Part shown: positions 26,115 to 36,026 of the stretch, piece after piece
Layout: every line of letters begins with the position of its first letter
How positions within the stretch are numbered: the first letter of the stretch is position 1
NCBI GenBank assembly: GCA_963697525.1
Contig: OY969087.1
Coordinates: 4,154,001-4,218,000, forward strand
Origin: Bradymonas sp963697525
GTDB taxonomy: Bacteria; Myxococcota_A; Bradymonadia; Bradymonadales; Bradymonadaceae
Length of the DNA stretch: 64,000 bases
Direction of reading: 5' to 3'
The notes under the pieces: model-generated
Database searches by the model: none
What the model was told of the DNA's origin: nothing
What the model saw: only the letters and a program-made list of their open reading frames with translations
Made by a program: the position numbers and the translations under genes

Positions 26115-27725
26115 CTAGTCGCTGGCGCGTCGGAAATTGGCGTCGATATGCGGCTGGCGGTTGCGAAGCCGGCGCAGCGCGCTCTCGGCGGCCCGGCGCA
26201 CCGCCGGCTCGTCGGCCACGGCGAGCTGGGCGAGCTGTTTTTTGGCGTTGGGGCCGGCGGTGCCCAGGATCGCCGGAATGACGGCCTCGGCGACGAAGTC
26301 GGCCTCGGCGCGCATCAACCGCTCGAATTCTTGCGACAAATTGGGGGCATCACCGGGCGCGCCGCGGCGCAGCACCTCCAGGGTGCGCCGGCGCACGCTG
26401 GGATTGGCGTGGCGCAACAGCGGCACCAGCGCGCCGGCGTCGGCCGGATGCCAGCGATCCTCGAGTTCGTAGCCCGCCTCGGGCGTCAGCCGCATCAGCA
26501 ATTCCAACGCGGTGATCACGATGGGCTGCAGGTCAGTGGAGCGGCGAAGCGATCCCAGGGCGCTGTGCTGGGCGCGGCGGCTGCGCGGGTCGTCGGGTTC
26601 GATCAATTTACTCAGCGCGCGCAGCATATAGGCCTCGGTGCGCACCAGGTCCTGATGGTGGTTGTGGCGCCGGTGGCCGTTGATCATCTGGCGGCTGTCG
26701 AAGAGCTCGTCGGCCAGCTCGGCGGGCAATTGGTCGGCGACCACCGACAGCGCCTCGGCGGCGGCCGCCGCCGCGGTGTAATCGCCCGAGCGGGTGGCCT
26801 CGACCGCGCGCCGGGTCAGCGCCGGCTCGCCCGAGCGCCCGGCGGCCTCCAGCGCGGCCAATTGGATGAACTTGTCGGCGTGCTCCAGCCCCTGGCGGAT
26901 GGTGCGCACCTCCGAGGGGCGCGCGTCGGCGTGCAGATGCGCGCCCAGCAGGCGCAGGCTGGCGGCGCGGTCGGCGTCCGAGCGCGTCAGCTTGTAGTGG
27001 CGCACGGCCACGTCGCGTGCCGACGGCCGGTCGAGCTCCTGGAGGACCTGCAGCCCCACCATGGTGCGGTTGGCGTCCTCGCGCACCAGGGCGCTGGCCA
27101 GCTCGAAGGCGTCGTCGCGCTGGCTGAGCAGCTTGACGCAATAGTTGAGGCGCGCGCCGGTGGCGCGGCGGATCTCGCGCAGCAAGTGCTCTCCGCTGAG
27201 CTCGCCGGGGTCGTCCTGATGGTTCATCTGTACCGCATCCAACGTCTTTTGGGCGCGCTCGCGCACGAACTCCGCCGGGTCGTCGAGCGCCCCGCGCAGG
27301 TGGGGCAGGGCGCGCGCGTCGTCGAGCTTGCCGAACGCCTCGATGACGTAGGCGCGCACGAACGCGTCCGGATCATCCTTCATGTCCACCAGAAAGTCGA
27401 AGAGCTTGGCGGTGTGTTCGGGTTGGGCGATGCGCATGATCGCCTGCATGGCCAGCCCGCGCGGGTTGGATTCGGCGGGGTTGGCGCGCTCGTCGAAGAC
27501 GTAGCGCATCAGAGGCAACAGCGCGCGTTCATCGCCGATGTCGGCGAGCACCTGCACCGCGCCGGTGCGCGTGCGGGTGTTGACCTTTCGCAGGCGCTCC
27601 AAGATCGCCTCCACCGCCGCCGCCCCCCCGACGACGAGGCGGTCGCGCACGGCGCGTTGGCGCACCGCGTCCGGGTGGTCGAGCTGGTCGAGTAAGCCGA
27701 AGATGTCGTGTCGGTCCATGGCCAC
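26115..27725 (-). CDS. HEAT-repeat protein
   Basis: This 536-residue soluble protein is made of helical HEAT/armadillo-like repeats. Repeats are visible near the start (DHPDAVRQRAVRDRLVVGGAAAVEAILERL; ADIGDERALLPLMRYVFDE; EAFGKLDDARALPHLRGALDDPAEFVRERA) and again near the end (LVPLLRHANPSVRRRTLEVLRRG; AVADEPAVRRAAESALRRLRNRQ). Such scaffolds bind other proteins; no catalytic motif is present and the partner is unknown. Start codons at 27725 and 27719 are both possible. Confidence 0.75.
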   Translation of the reverse strand: MAMDRHDIFGLLDQLDHPDAVRQRAVRDRLVVGGAAAVEAILERLRKVNTRTRTGAVQVLADIGDERALLPLMRYVFDERANPAESNPRGLAMQAIMRIAQPEHTAKLFDFLVDMKDDPDAFVRAYVIEAFGKLDDARALPHLRGALDDPAEFVRERAQKTLDAVQMNHQDDPGELSGEHLLREIRRATGARLNYCVKLLSQRDDAFELASALVREDANRTMVGLQVLQELDRPSARDVAVRHYKLTRSDADRAASLRLLGAHLHADARPSEVRTIRQGLEHADKFIQLAALEAAGRSGEPALTRRAVEATRSGDYTAAAAAAEALSVVADQLPAELADELFDSRQMINGHRRHNHHQDLVRTEAYMLRALSKLIEPDDPRSRRAQHSALGSLRRSTDLQPIVITALELLMRLTPEAGYELEDRWHPADAGALVPLLRHANPSVRRRTLEVLRRGAPGDAPNLSQEFERLMRAEADFVAEAVIPAILGTAGPNAKKQLAQLAVADEPAVRRAAESALRRLRNRQPHIDANFRRASD

Positions 27726-27907
27726 GTCGCAACCCCTGGGAAAGCTAGCCCGCCGGCCGGGCGGCAGTGGGCGTTATCTCTTGAACGTGTATAGCCCTAA
27801 AATTAATCACTCTTTGGCGGGATTCACGTGGGCCGGGCTCCGGCTTGCAACACCGTGCCAGCAAGGCTACTCTCCCCAACAACAGTGACGAGTGCTGGGA
27901 AGAAGGC

Positions 27908-30900
27908 ATGTCTGATCCGTCGGGAGACGGTGGCAAACGACCACCGTCGAAGACAACCAGTCCCGAGCAACAGCCGAACGAGGCCGAGGTGCGCAAGACC
28001 GCACCGGTGCTCGACGCGGAGGCGGATCCCATTACCCAGCCAGTGGGCGTGGACGAGGCCGACGATCTCGACAACACCGACGTGCTCGGGCCCGAGGCCG
28101 CCGATTTCGCCGATACCGGCAGCCTGGGACCCGAGGCGGCCGACTTCGAGGATACCGACAGCCTGGGGGACACCGGCGTACTCGCTCAGATCGACGAGGA
28201 GTTGATCGACGAGGACGCCGCCGAGATCACCGAGGAAAACGCCGCGCGCATCACGGAGAATAATTCGGCGCGCATCACCGTGCAGGTGGGCGACAATGAC
28301 CCCACCGACCCCCAGCATCGTGTGCCCTCGGGGCGTGGGGGGGGAGCGCCGCCGGCGTGGGATTCGGTCGAGGAGTTGCAGCGCGCGTTGGCCACACCGT
28401 TTGACGCCAGCGAGCCCGGCTCCGACCCCACCCTCGAAATCGACGCGGTCTATGCCCGCGCCCGCCTGCGCCAGATGGCCGAGGCCAACGCCGTGGCCGA
28501 GGCGTTCGACCCCTTCGAGATGACCGGATTTCGCATTCGCCAGCCCGGCGACGACCCGGAACAGGCGGGGTTGGGCCAGGCGCCGTCGACGGGACGCTTC
28601 GAGCCGCCGCAGACCGGTCGCGCCAGCGCGCCCAGGCGCGCCGAGGACCCCGACCAGCAACGGCGCGATTGGAGCCGGCGGCTCGCCGTTGGGCTCGACG
28701 CCGTCGACGACTACGTGGCGTTGGAGAGCCCGTGGGCCCAATTCGTCGAGGAGCTTCGCGAAGAGGCCGGCGTCGAGGCCGACGCCCGCCTGCGCTCGAG
28801 CTATGTGTTTTTGTTGGCCAATCTGTTGCGCCTGTACGGCGGGATTGGCCCCGAGATCGCCGACCGCCTCGAGGAGGCGGCGCTGCAGACCTCCCGGCCG
28901 GTGCGCACGCTTCTGCTCGACCTGGTGGTCAAGCATTGGGCCGAGCCCGACCGGCGCTTCGTCGAGGCGGTCGAGCGCCTCGAGGAGTGGGACGCCGCCG
29001 ACGAGCCCGAGTCGGCGGCGATGAGGCGCGCGGGCATCGCCGTCGAGCGCCTTGCCAGCGGCGGGGTCGACGGCGACATCGAGCAGCGCCTGGCGCAGTT
29101 GGTCTCACCGCCGGAGACGCTGCCCGGCCTGGGGCTTCGCGCCATCCGCGCCCACGAGCAGGGCCACCGGCCGCGGGCTGCGCAGATCTGGCGGCAGGTC
29201 TCGCGCCACCTGCGCGAGGAGCCCCGCGTGGTCCTGGCCGACACCGCCGCCTATTTTTTGCGGGGCACCCCCGGCTTTTTCGACTACCTGCAGCGCTGCC
29301 TGGACAGCGGCACGGCCACGCGCTCCTTGCTGCTGATGATGCAACGCGAGGCCGCCGCCGCCGGCGATCACCTGCGCGAGGCGGGGGCGCTTCGCCAACT
29401 GGTCGCCGCCGACGTGGCCCTGGGGCGGCGCCTGGAAGCGGGCAGCACCGACCGGCGCAGTCGCCTCAAAGAGATCACCGCGGCGCGATTTTTCCGCCTC
29501 GCTACCCTGCTGCGCGGCCTTCAGCGCGGCCGGCGCGGGGACCCGGCGCTGTCCAACCTCGAACCCCACAAGGTCGTGCGCGACGCGGTGGCCCTGGTCC
29601 CGCGTCACCCGTTGTACCTGCGCCGGCTGGCGCGTTGGGCGCGCGAGCGCGGCGACCTGAACACCTGCGCTAAATCGCTGGGGACGCTGGCGATGTCCTA
29701 TGTCGACCCGCGCATGGCGGCGCTGGCGCTGGCCGAATTGGCCCGCACCATCCACATCGGCGGCGGCGACGCCAACCTGGTCGACCAATACCTCGATGAG
29801 GCGTTGGCCAAGCATCCCGGCTGCGATACCGCCCGGGTGGCGCGCGCCTGCCTGGCGCTGGCGCGCGGCGACCAGGAGCGCCTGGCCCGGCTCGGCGCGC
29901 CCGACGAGTCGTCGCTGGTCGACGTCGACTTCGTCGACGAGGAGCGCCGCCTGATCGAGGCCAGCGAGTGGGGCAAGCTCGGCCGGCTGCTCGAGCAGAA
30001 GCTGGAATCGGCCGTCGAACCCCGGCGCTGGTCGGAGCTGACGTTTCGGCTCGCCCAACTGCACGGCTGGTTTTTGGCGCCGTCGGGCGATTCCCGGCTG
30101 CGCACCGAGTTTTTGGAGCAGGTCCTCATCGCCGACGCCTCCCACCTGTGCGCGCTGGTCGAGATCCTGGATCTTCGCCTGGCCCGGCGCGAATACGCCG
30201 AGGCGGCCGAGGTCGTCGAGCGCCTCGCCGAGTTGAGCGCACCGGCGCGCGATCGCGTCTCCTGGCTGAGCGAGCTGGGCGGGCTCATCGAGCATCACCT
30301 GGGCACCCCCGACTGGGCGTTCGCTTGCTTCGAGGCCGCCCTGGAGATCGAGCCGGGCAACGACGACGCCTTCTTCGGGCTGTTGCGCACCGACATCTTC
30401 TCGAGCCAGGACGCCGTGGCCGGCATCGCGGCGCGGTTGGACGCCGGGGTGGCCGTGCGCGAGGGCGCCGAGCTGTCCCTGGAGTTGGTGTTGCGTGTCG
30501 ACGAGGCCGCGGCGGCCTGGCAGGCGCTGGACGCGCGCTTTCCCGACCAGCCGTTCTGGCAATTTGTGCGCATGTGTCTGAGCGTCGAGCGCGGCCGGCC
30601 GGACCCGGCGGCCCTGCGCGCGCTGCGCCGCATGTGGCTGCATCCCAACGCCCGCCCACTCCTGGGCGTCTTCGAGCGCCATTTCGCTGCCGATACGCTG
30701 CCGACCACCGCGGAGCTGTCCCGGCGGCTCAACTTGATCAAGGCCTCGCCGGTCTCCGAGGGGCTGCTGGTGCGCGCGATGTACGACGCTCGCCGGCTGG
30801 CCGATGCGGAGCTGTCCGGCATGCTCGCCGCGATCCGCTCGCGGCGCACCACCGACGTCGTCACCCGGGCGACCGATCTGGCGTGGATGGCGATCACGTT

Positions 30901-32878
30901 TATGTGGCGCGGCGAGGACGAGCAGGCCCTGCGGGTGTGCGAGCATGTGCTGGAGCGCTTCCCGGAGTACGTTCCCGCCCTGAAGTTGGCCAAAATCCTC
31001 GCCGAGCGCATGGGGCGCTGGGCGGACGTGGTGCGCTGGTGTGAGCGCGAGGCCGGACGCACCGGCGTCGAGCAGTTGGCCTTCGAAAACCGCCTGCTCG
31101 CCTCCGAGGTCCAACGCAAATACCTGGGCGATTTCGACGCCGCCTGTCAGCAGTTTCGCACCGTGCTCGCCCAGGACCCCGGCCATCAGGAGGCCTTCGA
31201 CAAGCTCAAGCCGCTGCTACTGCAGCGCGGCGAGGTCGACGAGCTGCTCGACGTATACGAAAATCGTGTCCGCCACACCACGTCGGTCGCCGACAAGTGC
31301 GAGATGCTCAACGACATGGCCGACATCGCCCTGCACCGGGGCAAAGACCCCCAGGCGGCCATCGGCTACTTTCGCCGCGCGCTCGACCTCGACCCCACCC
31401 AGCTTCGCAGCCTGCGCATCCTCGCCGAGCTCCACTACGAGCAAGGCGAGATCGACGAGGCGCTTCGCCGCTATCGCCAGGCGGTCGAGCTGACCGACAA
31501 CGACACCTTGCTCGAGCGGCTGTGGCTCAAGTTGGGCAAGCTGCTCGAGGAGGCCGACCGCGGGCTGGACGCGCTGGAAGCCTACGAGCACGCGCTTCGC
31601 ATCAACCCGTCGCGCGCCGACGTCATCCTGGATGTCGCCCGGCTGGAGGCGTCGACTGGCGGGCTGGACACCGCGCTCATTCACCTGCGTCGACTCGAAT
31701 CGACGGCGTCCAATCCCGAGATCTTGCGCGAGGGACGCGCGCGCAAGGTGCAGTACCTCATCGCCCTGGACCGGCCTCAGGCACAGGTGCTGGGGGCGTT
31801 TCGCGACTTGCTCGTGCATCACCCCGGCGACCTCGGCTCGGTCGACGCCCTATGCGAGTACCTCGGGCCCGAGCGCGACGACGACATCGACGAGATCTTT
31901 CGAGACGTCGCCTTCAAGTCGCTGCGCGAGATGCAGGGGCGTCCCTTCCAGTCCCATTTTGCCATCGCCCGCCGCCTGGGACACACCGACCGGGCGTTTT
32001 GCCTGGCAGGTGTCGCCAAGGTGCTGGGATATGGCTCGGCCCCCATGGAGGCGTTTCACGCCGAGTATGCCCGGGAGCGGCGCTGGCCGACGAAGAATCT
32101 GCCCCATGACGTCGTCGCCGAGATCGTGCCCCAATCGCTGCTGCCGCCATTTTTGGCGGTGCTCTCCCACAGCGAGCCGGCGCTGCGCGCGGCGCTACGG
32201 GCCTCACCGTTCGTCCAGGCGCGCCGGCGCGCCAAACCGCTGCGCGGCGCCGAGGGGACCGCGTTGGAGATGGCGCTTCGGTGGCCGTCGCTCTACGGGG
32301 TCGACGTGGCCCGCATGCTCGAGACCGACGAGATCGACGGCGGCAGCCACGTGCTGTACGACGACGGCGTCGAGGTCATCGTCGACCGCTCCTGGCGACG
32401 CGCCGATGACCCCACCGAGTTGCTCGTGCATCTGGGCAAGCAGTTGGCCGCCTGGAGCCTGGGCATCGGCATGTGGCACGTGCTCGATACCAAGACCCGC
32501 TTTTTGGCGCTCTCCAAGCTCGTCAGCCACCTGGCGCCGGGGTGGGGCGGGGCGGCTGCGACCCGCGCGGTCGACGGATTGGAGTGGTCGGCCGTCGAGA
32601 GCTGGCTGCAGCGAGACGACGCCGACGAGTTGGCCGCTCAGGCCCTGGAACTCTCCGGACGGCTGAGCACGCAGGCCGTCGAGCCGCAATTTCGCATGGT
32701 CGAGCTCACCCTCGAGCGCGCCGCCTGCATGGTCCTCGACGACCCCGCCCGTTTCCTGCCCCACACCAAGTACCTGGGCAGCGAGCATGGCTTGCTCCAG
32801 CAGCCGTGGAGCTTTGTTTTCAGTAAGGCGTTTGCCCAGATGCGCAAGGCCGTCGGCGTGGCCGTCGTGAGCGGTTGA
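27908..32878 (+). CDS. Giant TPR-repeat protein
   Basis: This is a 1656-residue protein. The N-terminal 160 residues are acidic, low-complexity and contain near-repeats (VLGPEAADFADTGSLGPEAADFEDTDSLGDTG). The rest is mostly alpha-alpha repeats of TPR type, clearest at about residues 1080-1250 (LLQRGEVDELLDVYENRVRHT; KDPQAAIGYFRRALDLDPTQLRSLRILAELHYEQGEIDEALRRY). No signal peptide or TM is visible, so it is probably a cytoplasmic assembly platform. ATG 27908 follows GGAAGAAGG; the frame is open to 27845. I do not recognise a named family. The following DUF99 gene lies 40 bases downstream. Confidence 0.75.
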   Translation: MSDPSGDGGKRPPSKTTSPEQQPNEAEVRKTAPVLDAEADPITQPVGVDEADDLDNTDVLGPEAADFADTGSLGPEAADFEDTDSLGDTGVLAQIDEELIDEDAAEITEENAARITENNSARITVQVGDNDPTDPQHRVPSGRGGGAPPAWDSVEELQRALATPFDASEPGSDPTLEIDAVYARARLRQMAEANAVAEAFDPFEMTGFRIRQPGDDPEQAGLGQAPSTGRFEPPQTGRASAPRRAEDPDQQRRDWSRRLAVGLDAVDDYVALESPWAQFVEELREEAGVEADARLRSSYVFLLANLLRLYGGIGPEIADRLEEAALQTSRPVRTLLLDLVVKHWAEPDRRFVEAVERLEEWDAADEPESAAMRRAGIAVERLASGGVDGDIEQRLAQLVSPPETLPGLGLRAIRAHEQGHRPRAAQIWRQVSRHLREEPRVVLADTAAYFLRGTPGFFDYLQRCLDSGTATRSLLLMMQREAAAAGDHLREAGALRQLVAADVALGRRLEAGSTDRRSRLKEITAARFFRLATLLRGLQRGRRGDPALSNLEPHKVVRDAVALVPRHPLYLRRLARWARERGDLNTCAKSLGTLAMSYVDPRMAALALAELARTIHIGGGDANLVDQYLDEALAKHPGCDTARVARACLALARGDQERLARLGAPDESSLVDVDFVDEERRLIEASEWGKLGRLLEQKLESAVEPRRWSELTFRLAQLHGWFLAPSGDSRLRTEFLEQVLIADASHLCALVEILDLRLARREYAEAAEVVERLAELSAPARDRVSWLSELGGLIEHHLGTPDWAFACFEAALEIEPGNDDAFFGLLRTDIFSSQDAVAGIAARLDAGVAVREGAELSLELVLRVDEAAAAWQALDARFPDQPFWQFVRMCLSVERGRPDPAALRALRRMWLHPNARPLLGVFERHFAADTLPTTAELSRRLNLIKASPVSEGLLVRAMYDARRLADAELSGMLAAIRSRRTTDVVTRATDLAWMAITFMWRGEDEQALRVCEHVLERFPEYVPALKLAKILAERMGRWADVVRWCEREAGRTGVEQLAFENRLLASEVQRKYLGDFDAACQQFRTVLAQDPGHQEAFDKLKPLLLQRGEVDELLDVYENRVRHTTSVADKCEMLNDMADIALHRGKDPQAAIGYFRRALDLDPTQLRSLRILAELHYEQGEIDEALRRYRQAVELTDNDTLLERLWLKLGKLLEEADRGLDALEAYEHALRINPSRADVILDVARLEASTGGLDTALIHLRRLESTASNPEILREGRARKVQYLIALDRPQAQVLGAFRDLLVHHPGDLGSVDALCEYLGPERDDDIDEIFRDVAFKSLREMQGRPFQSHFAIARRLGHTDRAFCLAGVAKVLGYGSAPMEAFHAEYARERRWPTKNLPHDVVAEIVPQSLLPPFLAVLSHSEPALRAALRASPFVQARRRAKPLRGAEGTALEMALRWPSLYGVDVARMLETDEIDGGSHVLYDDGVEVIVDRSWRRADDPTELLVHLGKQLAAWSLGIGMWHVLDTKTRFLALSKLVSHLAPGWGGAAATRAVDGLEWSAVESWLQRDDADELAAQALELSGRLSTQAVEPQFRMVELTLERAACMVLDDPARFLPHTKYLGSEHGLLQQPWSFVFSKAFAQMRKAVGVAVVSG

Positions 32879-32918
32879 ACGCGCGACCAATCGGCCTCCA
32901 CTCAACCACTCGAGCGCC

Positions 32919-33503
32919 ATGTCTCTGAAAACCGTCCTTCGCAAGCAGCGAACCATCCGCGCCATCGGCTTCGACGACGCGCCCTTCGAGCGCGGCGCGT
33001 CCGCCCCGGTGTCCATCGCCGGGGTGGTGTGCGCGGACACGCGCTTCGAGGGGATGGTCTGGGGCGAGGTCACCCAGGACGGCTTCGACGCCACCGATGT
33101 CATCTGTGCGCTGCTGGAGCATGGTAAGTTTCTGCCCCAACTGCACCTCGTCTTGCTCGACGGCATCGCCCTGGGCGGGTTCAACGTGGTCGACCTCCCC
33201 GAACTCAACCGCCGCCTGGGCGTGCCCTGTGTGGCGGTGATGCGCGACTACCCCGATTTTGACGCCGTCGAGCGCGCGTTGGCCAATCTCTCCGAGTCCG
33301 AACGGCGCCTCGCGCTCATTCGGCGCGCCGGCGCGATCCACCAGGCCGGCCACGTCTTCTTTCAGGTCCAGGGAGCCCCGCCAGAGGCGGCGCGCGAGGC
33401 GCTGGCGCGGCTGACCGACACCGGCCACATCCCCGAGCCCATTCGCCTCGCCCACCTCATCGGCGCGGCCGTCAAGACCGGCGAGAGCGGCCGGCGCGCG
33501 TGA
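32919..33503 (+). CDS. DUF99 family protein (endonuclease V-like fold)
   Basis: This is a 194-residue match to DUF99, a family known mainly from archaea and some bacteria and related in fold to endonuclease V. Visible are IRAIGFDDAPFER near the start, VAGVVCADTRFEGMVWGEVTQDGFDATD (read here as IAGVVCADT...), LVLLDGIALGGFNVVDLPEL and CVAVMRDYPD. A role on nucleic acid is suggested by the fold but not shown. It may be co-transcribed with the giant TPR gene. Confidence 0.8.
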   Translation: MSLKTVLRKQRTIRAIGFDDAPFERGASAPVSIAGVVCADTRFEGMVWGEVTQDGFDATDVICALLEHGKFLPQLHLVLLDGIALGGFNVVDLPELNRRLGVPCVAVMRDYPDFDAVERALANLSESERRLALIRRAGAIHQAGHVFFQVQGAPPEAAREALARLTDTGHIPEPIRLAHLIGAAVKTGESGRRA

Positions 33504-33626
33504 GCCTTGCGCGGGTTTGAAAATGATGTTTACGACGTAAACAACTTGAGGTGCTCTCGCGCGATCTGGTAAACTTCATCCATTGTCACGCTTTTCCAAA
33601 CCGCATGGCTGAACTGGAGTCGTACC

Positions 33627-36023
33627 ATGGTCGTGATCCGTCACTTCGTCGCGTCTTATTCGCGTGGTGTCTTGTGGGCCTGTTTGAGCCTGATGCTGGT
33701 TGTCGTGATGCTGCCGGCGACGGCGCACGCCATCGGCAATTGCCAGCCCGACACCTGCACGGCCACCTACAACGGTCATACGTGTGAAGGGATGTTGACG
33801 ACGACCTGCGCGTGTCGTCCGCTGCTTCGCACCTACTATCGCGACCGGGACGGCGACGGCCACGGGGATCCGGGAACCACCGCGCAGGAATGTCTTAACT
33901 ATCCCGCCCCCAGCGGTTACATCGCCGACAACACCGACAGCTGCGATTCGGACACCAACAACTGGACCAGCGCGTCGTGCTCGAGCTGCGCTGATAGTGA
34001 CGGCGACTCGTATTACGTGTCCTGCGATCGGTATCAAACGATCAACGGCCCGGACTGTAACGACTCCAACGGGAACGTTCACCCGGGGGCGACGGAGGTG
34101 TGCAACGGGATCGACGACAACTGCAACGGCACCAAGGACGAGGGCGTCAAGACGACCTTCTACCGCGACTCGGACAGCGACAGCTACGGCGTGTCGGGCA
34201 CCACGACCAAGGCCTGCAGCCGGCCCTCGGGGTACGCATCGCGGGCGGGGGACTGCAACGACTCTCGCTCGGACATTCACCCGGGGGCGGCGGAGGTGTG
34301 CAACGGGATCGACGACAACTGCAACGGCACCAAAGACGAGGGCGTCAAGTCGACCTTCTACCACGACGGAGACGGCGATCACTACGGGGATGCGTCGACG
34401 ACCACACAGGCGTGCAGCGCGCCGGCCAACTATGTCGCCGACAATACCGACTGCGACGACACGCTCGACTCGGTCCATCCGGGGGCGACGGAGGTGTGCA
34501 ACGGGATCGACGACAACTGCAACGGCACCAAAGACGAGGGCGTCAAGTCGACCTTCTACCACGATGGGGACGGCGATCAGTACGGGGACGCGTCGATGAC
34601 CAAGCAAGCGTGCACCGCGCCGGCCAACTATGTCGCCGACAATACCGACTGCGACGACACGCTCGACTCGGTTCACCCGGGGGCGACGGAGGTGTGCAAC
34701 GGCATCGACGACAACTGCGACGGCACCAAAGACGAGGGCGTCAAGACGACGTTTTACGCCGACGCCGACAACGATTCGTTCGGCAACAGCGCGTATCCCA
34801 CCGAAGCCTGTACGCTGCCGACTGGCTACGCCGACAACGCCGACGACTGCGACGATACCAACGACGCCGTCAACCCCGACGCGACCGAGGACTGCGGCAA
34901 CGGGATCGACGACAACTGCGACGGTAAGACCGACGTGGCGGACGCCACCTGCGACTGCAAGAGCGGGAATACGCGCGCCTGTTACAGCGGGCCCACCGGA
35001 ACCGAAGGGGTCGGCCCGTGCATCGGCGGCACCGAGAGCTGTGTCGACGGTCAGTGGAGCGGCACCTGCGACGGCGAGGTCACCCCGGCGGCGGAAACCT
35101 GCGACGGCACCGACGACAACTGCGATGGCAACGTCGACGAGAACGGCGCCGACTGCGCGGCCGACCAGGTGTGCAACGCTGCCACCTGCGAGCCGGCATG
35201 CACGGCGTCGGCCGATTGTCCTGGGGGAACGCTTTGCTATCCCGACCCACTTCGCTGCTTGTCCGACGCCTGCGCCGACGTGACCTGCGGGGCGGACCAG
35301 GTATGCGCCGGCGGAAGTTGCTTCGCCACGTGCACCGTGGACTCCGATTGTGACCAGGCCGGCGGTGAATCCTGCTACGACGGCCGCTGTGCCGCCGCGG
35401 CCTGCGACGGCATGAGCTGCGCCGTCGAGGAGACCTGCTACAGCGGCACGTGTTTCCAGACCTGCTCCGATTCCAGTGACTGCGCCAGCGGCACCTGCAT
35501 CGACGGGCGCTGCGCCGACACCCAGTGCGCCGGGGTGATCTGCGCGACCTCCGAAATCTGCGACTCCGGCCAGTGTGTGCCTCGCTGCCAGCAGGACGCC
35601 GACTGCACCCAGTCAGGTGCGACCTGCACCGACGGGCGCTGCGTGGTCGACCCCTGCGCGGGCGTCCAGTGCGACACCGGCGAAGCGTGTTTCCAGGGTA
35701 CCTGCTATGCGACCTGCGCGAACGACGCCGATTGTGGCGACGGATATGTGTGCAACCAGGGCGCGTGCGTGGTGGGCGCGGCGGCCGATGCCGGCGGCGC
35801 GGACGCCGGCGGTGAGGATGTCGGTGTGGTGGATGCCGGAGTCGACGCGGGCGTGGCCGACGCCGGCGATGACGCCTCGCATTCGTCCAACGGCGGCGGG
35901 CTGAAGACGCAGTCGGCCTCGGGCGGTTGCTCGTGCAACGCCACCGACAGCGCCCCCGGCAGCCTGGCGTTCATGGCGCTGGTGCTGGCCGGACTGGGGC
36001 TGACGCGGCGTCGCCGCCGGTGA
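33627..36023 (+). CDS. MopE-type repeat surface protein with MYXO-CTERM-like anchor
   Basis: This is a secreted 798-residue protein. A signal peptide (residues 1-36, ending TAHA) is followed by five or so MopE-like repeats (putative metal-binding motif), each with DxDxDxYG, then DCDD or DCND, then HPGATEVCNGIDDNCNG. Next is a block of short Cys-rich repeats (CAGVxC...EICDSGQCVPRC), then an Asp/Ala/Gly linker, and finally SGGCSCNATDSAPGSLAFMALVLAGLGLTRRRRR. That tail has the Cys motif, hydrophobic stretch and Arg cluster of MYXO-CTERM sorting signals, so removal by a myxosortase and surface attachment are expected. The Asp-rich repeats probably bind calcium or copper. Confidence 0.85.
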   Translation: MVVIRHFVASYSRGVLWACLSLMLVVVMLPATAHAIGNCQPDTCTATYNGHTCEGMLTTTCACRPLLRTYYRDRDGDGHGDPGTTAQECLNYPAPSGYIADNTDSCDSDTNNWTSASCSSCADSDGDSYYVSCDRYQTINGPDCNDSNGNVHPGATEVCNGIDDNCNGTKDEGVKTTFYRDSDSDSYGVSGTTTKACSRPSGYASRAGDCNDSRSDIHPGAAEVCNGIDDNCNGTKDEGVKSTFYHDGDGDHYGDASTTTQACSAPANYVADNTDCDDTLDSVHPGATEVCNGIDDNCNGTKDEGVKSTFYHDGDGDQYGDASMTKQACTAPANYVADNTDCDDTLDSVHPGATEVCNGIDDNCDGTKDEGVKTTFYADADNDSFGNSAYPTEACTLPTGYADNADDCDDTNDAVNPDATEDCGNGIDDNCDGKTDVADATCDCKSGNTRACYSGPTGTEGVGPCIGGTESCVDGQWSGTCDGEVTPAAETCDGTDDNCDGNVDENGADCAADQVCNAATCEPACTASADCPGGTLCYPDPLRCLSDACADVTCGADQVCAGGSCFATCTVDSDCDQAGGESCYDGRCAAAACDGMSCAVEETCYSGTCFQTCSDSSDCASGTCIDGRCADTQCAGVICATSEICDSGQCVPRCQQDADCTQSGATCTDGRCVVDPCAGVQCDTGEACFQGTCYATCANDADCGDGYVCNQGACVVGAAADAGGADAGGEDVGVVDAGVDAGVADAGDDASHSSNGGGLKTQSASGGCSCNATDSAPGSLAFMALVLAGLGLTRRRRR

Positions 36024-36026
36024 TGG

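Noticed and set aside
26148..27695. 515-residue plus-strand open frame opposite the HEAT-repeat gene
   Set aside because: It is a shadow frame; the minus-strand protein has clear helical repeats.
34082..34927. Regular DNA repeats that might be a CRISPR array
   Set aside because: They are in-frame coding repeats (MopE motif) with no unique spacers of constant size.
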